From Epiperipatus broadwayi (taxonomy: Eukaryota > Onychophora > Udeonychophora > Euonychophora > Peripatidae): a stretch of 64,000 nt of DNA. A program made the position numbers and the translations under genes. Positions 35,451-46,554 of the stretch are shown in pieces (within the stretch, counting starts at the first letter, position 1; every line of letters starts with the position of its first letter). The notes under the pieces are model-generated. The model was not told the DNA's origin and ran no database searches. It worked only from the letters and a program-made list of their open reading frames with translations. Where the stretch lies: contig JAQFVV010012498.1 in the NCBI GenBank assembly GCA_028023455.1, positions 1,984,001-2,048,000 on the forward strand, given 5' to 3'.

Positions 35451-37212
35451 AATCAATAGATATCTATATATTATTAACTGAAGAATAAAAATGAAAAAAA
35501 AAACTATACAAACTCCTATTAGACTACAGTTGACTTACTGCATGACTTTTAAACTGTTTTCTTTTGGAAATTCCTGAAGGTACCTTTATCCTGAAATAGT
35601 CTATTTAAATCTGTTTCAATTCGATCAACAAAAGAATAAGATTTGGATAAAAATGATATAAACAAGAAATCTTTCCATGCATTTTATTTTTTCCTGAATG
35701 TAAACAATTATATTATAAGTAATTCTTTTTACTCAACCTATGCAATTCTAATGTTTCAACTGAAGAACAATATATTTTTCAGTATTAAACTTGTATTTTA
35801 ATTTTTAAATCTGTGATATGCTCTTTATAATATACCAGATTATTTTATTATAATCCTTCAAAGGCTTAGTACGTCTTTTGTTGAATATTTTAAAACGTTT
35901 AAAGTAATATTTCTCATATCTGATCTCTCCTAAATCAATTTCAAAAGCACAAAAGTGAAAGGGTTAATATATTTGATTTAGAAAGCAAATGCAGACAATT
36001 TAATAGATTGGTTACATGACTGAACTTAATATTTGATTTATTTAAATCAAATAATTAACTCGTAGTAAATGACGTCGTTTCTACTGACTAATTTTATATC
36101 ATAAATCACATTCTATCAAAATAAATAATTCCGTTTTATAAAATCTCGACTTATATTGAGAGCGAATGCCTGAGATTTTTTCTTAATTTAATAATACTTT
36201 TTAAATAAAATCTATAAACTCATTTAAAATAATTTAATATTATATTTATTAGTTACATTCCGATAAAATGGAAAGAGTACGAAATAACTCTTAAACCAAT
36301 AATGATATAAAAATGTTAATAAGATTGCAATTTATAAAATTAATCTTATGTGCCAATTCGTATTATTATTATTAACCTAAACACGCACACCCACAAAATA
36401 TATGTAAGAATTTCTCACGAGTCTAAATAGGCACAACTGAATTATAAATCATTATTTGCATTTGTAAGAATCCTTGATCAAAGATAATGGCATAGCTCTA
36501 GTGAGTTCCGTATTATGTACATAAACAACTACTTTAAGAATGTTGAATGCCATTGCTTACAATAATTTACAAATTATTTTAATACTTATATAAGTTATAA
36601 CCTTAGTACATGCATCTTGTGTGCTTAATTTTACTACAAGAGAAACCTCTACAAATCTTAATGCAAGATTCGACTTTATAAAGATGGAGAGCAGCCAACT
36701 CTTATCTTCAACCTATTTTTCTAATTATATAGGCAAATCTAAAGCATTTTGATTTGGGAGCATGAAGCTAATAAATTCTTCACCGATTAAGTTCACTATT
36801 TCTGTTACACATTAACGTTAGTGAAATCTTTCAATTTACAACAAGTCAATATTTAGATCTTAAATTTAGAAATACTTTGAATCAATTTAAAGATGTAAAT
36901 ATTAATTATTATTAAGTGCATTGTCAGCACATAATATTTATATAAAGCTATAACCTTAGGACATGCACCTTGTGTGTTTAATTATTTTAATCAAACAACA
37001 TTCAAATATTGCTATTATTTTTAGCTGCAATACAAATAACATCTCTTAAGGATAATTTTAGTTTCAATTTTGTTTTAGAGTCATTTAATTTGACTTTTGG
37101 TATTTATTTTATGCAATCAGAAATTTGAACACTTGCTAAATTTTAAATAGGTTGTCAACAGTTAATTCTTTAAGGCAAAATTAATTTTACAAAATTATAA
37201 GTTTTGATATTA
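35451..37212. other. AT-rich region, no gene seen
   Basis: About 1.8 kb; nothing recognised apart from scattered short direct repeats (CTTAG(T/G)ACATGCA(T/C)CTTGTGTG near 36602 and 36956). Confidence 0.45.
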
Positions 37213-37290
37213 TTATATAACATCTACCATAATATAATCTTCAATAGTTTCCCTTCCTCTTCCCTTCTTTATTTTTGCTTTTCTAATAAA

Positions 37291-37390
37291 AACATAATAA
37301 CCACATTCCATTCTTTTTTCACTTTAAAGCAAAACATTTAAATATTTTGCTTTAAAGTGTAAAAAGAGTGGAATGTGGTTATTATATGTT
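37291..37390. repeat. Foldback hairpin with ~44-bp arms
   Basis: Arms 37291-37334 and about 37342-37390 are reverse complements with few mismatches (CCACATTCCA...CACTTTAAAGC). One further half-arm sits at about 37895-37940. The sequence ATCTACCATAATATAAT flanks the hairpin on both sides (37222-37238 and 37391-37409). Confidence 0.75.
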
Positions 37391-37559
37391 ATCTACCATA
37401 ATATAATATATAAATGTTTATTTAGAATTTTGGCTTCTGGTATCACTGATAAAATGTATTTTACAGTATGAATCTGATATCTGATAAATATATTACTGCA
37501 ACAAATTATACAAAAACAAATTTAGATTTGAAAAGATAAAGAGCAAATAAAAACATAAT

Positions 37560-37880
37560 AGTGATGAAAAATATTTTTTATATTAAATGCTTTTATTGAC
37601 TGTGCATTAAAAAGAAATAAAATAATTGTTTCTTCAACCACAATTGGAATTTTTAGATTTAACTTGAAATAAAAGTATGGGGGTTGAGAAATTAATTAAG
37701 CCAATCCCATATTATAAAAAATAAAAATTGCTTTAATTAATTTCTAGACTCCCTACTCACTTTATTTTAAGTTAAATCGAAACACTCCAATTGTGGTTGA
37801 AGAAACCATTATTTTATTTCTTTTTAGTGCACTGTCAATAAAAGCATTTAATATAAAAATATTTCTATTATTTTTACATT
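37560..37880. repeat. Foldback element with ~150-bp arms
   Basis: A ~320-bp palindrome, left arm about 37562-37712 and right arm about 37725-37875. They share ATTAAATGCTTTTATTGAC, GTTTCTTCAACCACAATTGG and GAAATTAATTAA in inverted order. A MITE-type structure with diverged arms, lying between two copies of the neighbouring hairpin's arm and probably inserted into it. Confidence 0.75.
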
Positions 37881-38229
37881 TTTAGTATATATGTAACATA
37901 AAATAACCAAATTCCACTCTTTTTACACTTTAATGCAAAATATATTTACTAATATTACAGTTTCTATTGTTCCTAGAAGTCTTTGTCAGATCTACAAAAA
38001 TTTAAACATTATATTAATACAATCATATTTCATACATATATCTACTAAATTGTTACAATTTTACCAACTTAATTATTAACATAACTTTATTCATAAAACT
38101 TACTAGTATATAACTTTAAAATCGATTTTACTTGTTGTTTCTATTCTTAGTTATTATCATATTTATATTTATTCACCTTTTTTCTTTTGCCATAATTTTA
38201 TAAATTCAATGTAATATTACTGAAATCTT

Positions 38230-38310
38230 TCTTATATTACTATATTCATATATTTAACTTTATTTTACATATTACTATATTCACAAATTTAACTTTATTT
38301 TACATTTCAC
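38230..38310. repeat. Short tandem repeat, ~36-bp period, two copies
   Basis: TATTACTATATTCA followed by ATTTAACTTTATTTTACAT occurs twice in a row. Confidence 0.6.
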
Positions 38311-38629
38311 CTATTATCTTAATTTTTAATTATCTTATTCCACTCCTTAATTCCATTTTACCCATATTTTATTCCTGGTTCTTCCATTTACTTATTTTTT
38401 ATAAAATTATTTTACTTATTTTAATTCTTATATGTATCTTTATTTTATCTCTTACCTTATTATCTACTAAAACTTTCTTTACTCCACTATTTTCTATTCT
38501 ATAATACACTCTAATTTCTTTTTTATCTATATACAGCTCCCTTTATTATCTATTATACAAACTACTTATTTTATTTCTTATTAGTTTTCACTGTTTATTT
38601 TATTTATTTTTATACTAAGATAGTTTTTA

Positions 38630-38830
38630 AACCACTTTCTCTATTAATATTTGGATTTATTTTCTTTGTTAAAATTGCCTCCCTTATTTTTGGTTGTGTT
38701 TGATGTTCCTCAAGCCTTATTTTGTTAGTGTATTAACTAAAATTTTAAATTTTGATTAACAATAATCTTAATTATTAAATATGTGATTTGAATCAGTGGG
38801 GTAGTCTAGTGATTATTAATTTTAGAAAAT
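38630..38830 (-). pseudogene. Penelope-like GIY-YIG tail relic
   Basis: On the minus strand a continuous stretch near 38635-38735 reads LEEHQTQPKIREAILTKK then INPNINRESGLKT. This is the pattern of the end of PLE GIY-YIG nucleases: the KIREAI helix with its catalytic-type Glu, then the INR-SG tail. A degenerate SNHIF block lies upstream behind stop codons. No other PLE part was found nearby. It resembles the 22.2-kb family about as much as the 4.4-8.1 kb pair. Confidence 0.4.
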
Positions 38831-38906
38831 AAAATTCAATAAGCCTGGTAAATAAATCTCTTTAGAATGGTAAAGAGTTAAGCTGTTCAACATATATTTT
38901 AACCTT

Positions 38907-38948
38907 CTGACAGATTGTGTGTGAGCATGCTCACATATGATCTGTCAG
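38907..38948. repeat. 42-bp palindrome
   Basis: CTGACAGAT...GTGAGCATGCTCAC...ATCTGTCAG, a near-perfect palindrome with no loop, centred at 38927/38928. Could form a cruciform; no role known. Confidence 0.7.
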
Positions 38949-39449
38949 ATAAATTTGTTTCAATATTTATAATATAATAATTTAATATTGTTATTAAATA
39001 AAACCACAGAAATACTTTAGTATTTTAGTGTTAAATAATAGTTTATCAAAAGATTTAAAATTAGAGTTATTTTGAACTAAATAGAATAATTAATCATTAA
39101 ATATATTTTTACTGTAGTCTAAAATATTGTTGAATGGTTTAATTAGTTATCATCTGTATTAAAAGATGAAGATATATTAATTTTAGGCAAATATAATCAC
39201 TTACAATAATCTGATTGGTTTATTGTTTTACAGTCAGACTCTTGAATAAAAGTTTATAAATAGGCTTGCACAAATAAAGTAAGGGAGATTATTATAGATT
39301 GGGGGAGACTATTGTGGACTGTCAGGAAGGCTATTACTGATCATTGGAAATGATAACCAACTGTCAAAGAAGACTATCCATCTATGTAAAATATCTAACT
39401 TTTTTTAAATTTATTAATTTTCTGTAATAACAGTAATAAAGTATTATTT

Positions 39450-39763
39450 ATTATTAATTAGTAAACCATGAAGTAAAATTTAAAGGACCTTCCACCCACA
39501 GGAGAACACATTGTTGGTCACTGGCTGATAATTTGAAATTGAAGTTTGTGGACAAGACTAAAAAGTTGTACCAAAAAATGGCTGCCAAAAGTGAACCTAA
39601 ATATAAGAAGTTCAAGAAACTTGTAAACCTAATTCTTCAACAATTATCTTGTAAGGGTTTTAGTTATAACAACCATAAGATATATAGTAAACATTGCTAT
39701 AATAAATTTAAAATTGTAATAGAAAATAAATTTGGAACTTTCATTCATAAGGAAAAATGAAAA
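39450..39763 (+). pseudogene. Short lysine-rich ORF, possible LINE relic
   Basis: An open stretch from about 39479 to a stop after 39760 encodes about 95 residues with FVDKTKKLYQKM and EPKYKKFKKLVNL. The pattern of Lys/Tyr-rich helices resembles the linker between endonuclease and RT in some non-LTR retrotransposons, but no catalytic motif flanks it. It starts without an ATG. I do not recognise it with any confidence. Confidence 0.2.
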
Positions 39764-39769
39764 GCGAAC

Positions 39770-42700
39770 TACAGTAAGAGTGATATATATAACTTTTATT
39801 GCTAAATAATTTCTTTGGAACACTCAGAAAATATTTCTATAAAATGGAACACTATTCTGAGATAAGTATATATGTCATTAATTATATCTAACATTATAGA
39901 AATTATAAATGTGTTGGAGATAATTACACTTATTTCATTATACTTAAATTAGTAACAATAATAATCATCTTAGTTTAAGTTCCATTAGTTATGAATAAAT
40001 GAACTATTGATATTAGAGTTATTAAAAGAAATAATTATCTTGAAATTACAGTGTTAAATGATATAAGTTACCTTAAACTCAATAAAAGAAAAACTGGATA
40101 TGATTGCATAAACTTTGCTTGGCCTTGGTGAAATTGTCAGGTTTATTAAATAAAATAATAGTATTTGCCAATATTATTTCACTGTTCAACTTAATTCCAA
40201 ATGTATAATTTGTCATATTAATAATATTGTGAATTTTAAGAAATTATACTAGAATATTTAGAGGATAATTAAATTGTGCCTTCAAAATAAATAATTATCT
40301 ACTATAATAATATTGAAGTCAACATTCATCTTTAGCATTTTATTTTCATCCATTTTTAAATATTAACAGTGTTAAAAGAAGAAACCATAATTATTTAGTA
40401 ACTTGCCAATTACCTTGATAATAATTTAATTAATAAATGTTTATTTGATCTTTCCCCTAATTCAATTGGTATTCACATAAAGAAAAAATAATTTGCTTAA
40501 GATGTTTATTGGAGGAAAAATGCCATGAGAACCCAAAGTAAATAAGATAGTATGAAAAGTAAAGAACATTATGAGCCTTAAATTAATTTTGCAGTGTAAA
40601 TTATGATGTATAAGTCTTTCTTTTCTTCACAGAAGGAATGTAAAGAAACCTTATTTGAGAATATATATATATTATTATTGTATGTTATTATAATCTTATG
40701 TGTTTAATATTTGTAGGTTCAGCAACTGATTTTCTTATGAATAAAAGGGATCCAAGAGAAAATACAAATTGGGTACATATTTATGCTAAAATTTGGTCGT
40801 AAGAAGGACAAACTCAATTGTGATGAGATTCACAATAATATCTATAGTTAAACATGAGTTTATATTTAAAAGTGATCACAAGAAAAGGTAAAATCATTGT
40901 GAGATAAATTGTTAAACTTTATTAGGTTACTATATTTCGTTTTAATATCTTTTGGTAAAGCTGCAATTGCTAAATGATCATGTGAGGTAAAATTCAATTT
41001 TAATCATATCCAGGCATATTTAATATTATGTTTTATGTTGTATTATGTAACTAATTACTGATAATAATTATTACAGTTGGAGATCATTCTCGAGTTGATA
41101 ATTAATATTCTAATTTCTGTGTATTCATCTGATTATATTCTATTTGTTTGGTGTTCACACTTATAAGATAGATGTTGTTTATTAGCGAGATTTGGTTGTT
41201 GCTGCATTAAATAATTATGATATATTGCATTTCTATTTTTGTTATTTGTCTTTATATCCATATCATTTCATGTAATGTATACTTCTTTCTTTACCCTGTA
41301 TGAAAGGGTGAAATGTCATCATCATGGGTAAATCACATATGATGCCCATAGATTTATGAGCTAATCGAGGCCTATATTCTTATAAAAAACTCACGTGTAT
41401 TTTCTTAGCTAAGGGATTGACTATGCTTTTCCCCTCATATACCTACAGGTGTTCTCAAATAGTGGCACTGGCATTTCAGACCATCTGTATTCATGGAATG
41501 ACTTTGGTTTAGGTTACTTATGTACTTATTTGCTTTGGCTCAACACTGATATACTCATGGATATATATTACATATGGCATTAGATTTCATCTCATTAAGT
41601 CTTGACAATTTAATATTCAGTAACAAGGAAATCAACTTTTAAGGTGTGAATGATATATGTAAACTGTGTTAGCATTAAGCAAACAATGTTAGCAAATAGT
41701 AATATTTTTATTAAGTATTAAGATATACTATTATATTATTATACTAGTACATTATCTACTCAAAGTGATCTTGAATACTTGTGATGCATTTGTTATTTGA
41801 TATTTATAGCTAAATATTAATATACTAAAATTTTTAATTAAGAAATTAAATAAGGATTTATAGTAATATTGATTTATTTTAAGTAGAATTGTGTTATACT
41901 ACCAGACCAATGTCCTAGATAAATAAAACTAAAAAGTGTATAATCTTCCTAAGATGGTAAATAGAGTATAATTATTAATGCCTGAGAGAATATTCGATAT
42001 CTTGAATTGCCTAGCATTAGATATTGCCTACCTGCCATTTTTTTTAGTAATAACCTTATGATTGCCTTACCAATATTTTTAATTTTGTGTAAAGAAATTT
42101 AATAAACCTAAATGCAGTGAATAAAATATAGTACTGGTGTTATAAGTTAAAACAAATTTAGATTAAAGGATGAATGTAAATAAGAATATTATAAAAGGGT
42201 AAAAATGTATTATAATTTTTGATTAGATCCAAGGAGTTCTTTTTCTGTTAATATTTAGTTATTCTAACTAAATCTTATTTTATGTATTTTCATTTTTAAA
42301 GTTAGATAAAGAATATTTTTTTTTTGTGTGCTGATTTTTGAAATGTGTAAATATAGTAAATAAAATTTGTCTTTGGAAATTTATTATGTTTATTAGTAAC
42401 CTTATTGCTTAACACTATTCATTATTGATATTGCTATCATTACCATCATCACTCAGTATTATCAGTTTTATTATATGAAAAGCATATCATTAATCAATTT
42501 TACCAAACTCTTATCTTCAGAGTATATATAAAATTTTACTGTTGACTGATTATTAACATATTGTTATTATCATGCAGAGATTTAAAGTGATATATTAAAA
42601 ACCAAAGAGTTAATTTTAAAGAATAATATTTCAATAAATTGTAAAATACCATCATTCACTGAATCTAGTCATATTGTTCATTGTGGTCAAATCTAAATTA

Positions 42701-43990
42701 TTCATAGATGATATTATAATTGTCCTACTGTTTTTGTTTTTGTTACAATTGTGATTAAAATATTTCAAGATATTTAATAATTAACATGATTATTATATTT
42801 ACCTTATTATTATGGATTTGTTGATTTATTGAGTTCACTTTGTTATTATTAGTAAAGTAGTTAGATATTTCTTTAGTAATTCCCATTTGTAATATAAGTC
42901 ATCTTAATTTTCTATATTTGGATAGTAGTAAAATCTCTCTTGCTGATCCAGGTATACATTATAAAATTTGTTGAAATTTAAAATTAAATAAACCCTGAGA
43001 AATTAATTATTGATTAATAGTTTTACTTTGATTTTGTTATTAGATTTTATTTCTTAAGTTATTTGGTATGCATTACCTTCGTCTCTTATCTTCATTCTTA
43101 TTGTTTTATTAATTCATTAAAATCTCAAAGACTTAAACTTTCTTCTTTAATTATTTAAATTTAGAACTCTTTTCCTTTTGTTTAGTAATATCTAATTAAT
43201 ATATCAGGTTTCCATTCATCATCATCATTGTCATCATACTTCATCCTATTTTACTTTATTTTAATTTCATCATCATCTCATTTTATTATCCTAGCACAGT
43301 TTACTCATCCTCCTTCATTGATCCCCATTTCATTACAACCTTAACTATTCATTACCTTAACATATCCCTCTTTCTTCTTCATTCTTAGGTCTATCCATTA
43401 TTCATTTACAATAGTCAATTATTATTGCTCTTCATTACTCTTTTAATCTTCTACATATTTACTTATTTATCATTCATTTCCTTATGCTAATTCATACTCA
43501 TTCACTAGACAGATGTTATCCTGAGTATTAATCACTTAGTATAACTGTAAATGAAATAGATGTCTTTTAACATTGTTATCATTCATGTATTAAAAGTTAG
43601 TGTAATTTGAATGCTTTGTATAATGTCAGATCATAGAGAACTTAAGGTAATGTAAAGTCAGTGGTTCAGTGTGGCCTCACCTATATTTACTTATGCGCAT
43701 GCTAGTCAATCCAACTTTGTTCTAATATGTTGTATTTGCTCTATTGTTTTTATTGTAAGTCATAATATATTATATGGAGTGAACTTAGAGATAGTCATAC
43801 TGAACTATTATTGTAGAAAGTTGGGGTTACAGGGTTACACATAGATTCATGTTTAATTTATTGCTTTATTTTACTGTTGATATGGAGGTTAACCTCTACT
43901 ATTCATGCTCTACCCATATACTCATGATATATTCTTGATCTACTCATATCCTCTATTTTATTTTACTTGCACTTCATTATATTATATATT
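39770..43990. other. AT-rich region, no gene seen
   Basis: About 4.2 kb of AT-rich sequence. No ORF above chance and no RNA gene; the stretch 43200-43500 is strongly C/T-biased on the plus strand (ATCATC runs) and may be a decayed microsatellite. Confidence 0.5.
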
Positions 43991-43997
43991 GGACATT

Positions 43998-44000
<3 letters not shown>

Positions 44001-44064
<64 letters not shown>
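44001..44064. repeat. TA microsatellite, ~64 bp
   Basis: Uninterrupted (AT)n; the Ile-Tyr ORF across it is an artefact. Confidence 0.95.
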
Positions 44065-44067
<3 letters not shown>

Positions 44068-44439
44068 TAGATATTTCTGCTATAAGTTAAAATGTATACC
44101 TTATATACATATATCATGTCTAGTATGTGTATGAAAAATACATGCATGTATATTGTAAATGAACTTCACTTAACTTTTTTCTTGAAATTTTTTTTTTTAA
44201 ATTTTCATTGGCCAAGTGAATTAAAGTTTTACAACTTTTGATTGGTCAATAACAGAATCAGCAGTAAAAATATATTCATCTTTTAATATTATATTTATTT
44301 TAGTTTCATTCATAAAAAGTATATGAATAATTTGTCAGATTATGAAAGTGAATGAAAGTTTTTTGTAAAAATTAATTACTATTTATAATTATAAAAATAT
44401 TCCATAGCAGAAAACATAAAAAGATCATTCTAACCTATT

Positions 44440-44900
44440 AAAAATGTTGCATATGTCATTGACTTTCTCAATTTACATTTATAAAAAAGTAAAGAATTTT
44501 TTTCTAAAATCTAACTATTTTTTAAAATAACTATATTTTCAGCATATTTTACCAAAATACATCACAATATGTAAATAAATGCCAGAAAAATACTCTAAAT
44601 TATTAACTTTTGTATGAAAATCAAATAAAGAGCTTGGATCAATGTAAACTGTGGACAGGTGTCAAAATTGTTGTTAGCACTGGTTTCTTTTTCAATTTAT
44701 GTTCATGTAAAAGTATATAATTTTTTACTAGAATCTTACTATTTTTTTAAAATAACTATATTTTCAGTATATTTTATGAAAATAATTCATAATATGTAAG
44801 AAAAATAATAAAAAAACATTGCAAGAATTAATTTTCATTTTCAAAATTGAAACAGAAGTTGGAGTGGTGAAAATTATTGACAGACAGTTTTCCATTTTCA
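44440..44900. repeat. Degenerate tandem repeat, ~225-bp period, two copies
   Basis: The block TTTTAAAATAACTATATTTTCAG with its neighbours occurs at about 44520 and again at about 44747; flanking similarity extends over about 200 bp in each copy. Confidence 0.5.
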
Positions 44901-45264
44901 AAAATCTGACTAATCAATTAACATCTAGAAAAGTATGGCTTCTCTCTTTGTTGTAGCTTTGAATGCCTATATTATGATTTTTCACTTGTAAAATAATTCA
45001 AGAGAGGGCAGCATTTTACAGTACATTTTAAGCTTTAAAATAAGTGTAAAAACATTACAGTAGCTCAAAAATTGGCCATTTTAGAGCAACTTCAAACCAT
45101 GAGCTGTTGTTGCTATGGATGTTTCTAAGTAAAGGTTAATATATATAATTTTACTTTAAATCAATATCACACACATAATATATATAAGTCATTAGATATT
45201 TGTGCAGTAAGTTAATATATATATATATATTAGATATTTCTGCAATAAGTTAATATATATATAC

Positions 45265-45370
45265 TCTCAATATAAAAGACATATTTTGCGGGTTTATTTG
45301 TGTTAAACATGGATGAACCCACAAAATATGTATTTTATTTATGCAACCTGTGAAAATCTTCATATCAACA
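45265..45370. repeat. Foldback made of two Penelope tips
   Basis: The tip motif of the 4.4-8.1 kb PLEs occurs here twice in inverted orientation: GACATATTTTGCGGGTTTAT (plus) followed after a few bases by GGATGAACCCACAAAATATG. The outer right side (CAACCTGTGAAAATCTTCAT) also matches the PLE end at 4376-4396. No coding sequence lies between. It looks like a tip-to-tip junction or a minimal derivative of the element. Confidence 0.7.
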
Positions 45371-45571
45371 TATACTCTTAATGTATATATATATATTTAG
45401 TATTATACATAATTAAGTATGTGTAATAATTCAGTAATTAAGTTTTTTATTTAAAATTGTTTGATAGATTTATTTTAATTTTAATACAGTTGTTTTAAAA
45501 ATAATTTAAAAAAAAAAATTCACAATCTTTTTTAACTATTAGCAATAATTTTAAATAATGTGAATTTTCTA

Positions 45572-45613
45572 GTTTCCTTTTTTAAAAAACAATTGTTTTA
45601 AAATAAAGGAAAC
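45572..45613. repeat. 42-bp palindrome
   Basis: GTTTCCTTT...CAATTG...AAAGGAAAC, near-perfect and loop-free, centred on CAATTG at 45590-45595. Confidence 0.65.
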
Positions 45614-46047
45614 ATAGTTACTGATTTATTATACATATATAATTATGTACACATGCTAAATATGATATATACATTAAAAGTTTAAAATGGTAAAAAAATA
45701 TTAAATTGAAAAAAATTATACTGCCCTATTGCAATCATTATTTAAAATAAATGAAAATTCTAAGAATAGTTGTTAACTGTGATATGTGAAGTTATTGAAT
45801 ATTTTTCATATTTTCCCTACTCTCTGTACTACATCTATCAAGCTAATTGACATACTAAAAATTAAGTGTTTAAAATATATTAGGCTGGTAAAACTTAGTT
45901 ATATATCAATTGTCAGGCAATTCTACTGAATTTAAATATATTAAATCTTGATTTTACAAATTTATTCTAATGTGAAAAGAACGAAAGTTAACAAAACCAA
46001 ATCAATTTTCTAATTTCAATAAAAGCATTTAACAAAGAACAGCAGTG

Positions 46048-46051
<4 letters not shown>

Positions 46052-46131
<80 letters not shown>
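46052..46131. repeat. TA microsatellite, ~80 bp
   Basis: Uninterrupted (TA)n; overlapping Ile-Tyr ORFs on the minus strand are artefacts. Confidence 0.95.
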
Positions 46132-46134
<3 letters not shown>

Positions 46135-46554
46135 ATATGCTGTGGCCATGTAAAATGAGCAAAATAAAAACCAGTAGAGAAAAAGAAGATTGAAATATAT
46201 TTAGTTGGAAGAAAAAACAAATTTTTAATAGAAAAAGCATGAGTGTTGAAAAATAAAAATAAAATGTGAATTTAAACAACATTTAACAAATTATTTTTTT
46301 CCTATGAAAAATAGTAAAGTTATTACATTGTTAATTGAGGTTAAAATATTTTCATTTACAATAAAAATTATCTTTCAAATTAATAATTTTCAATAAAATA
46401 CAATTAAAAAATATTGAATATGGTGAAATATTATTTTTAATTTAAATTACGAATAATTGAATTGTTTCAAACAGGTTAATTTCACTTATAATTATTTTAG
46501 CAATAAAAATATTAATAAAAATGATTTAAAAAGATTAATAAGATTAATTACAAT

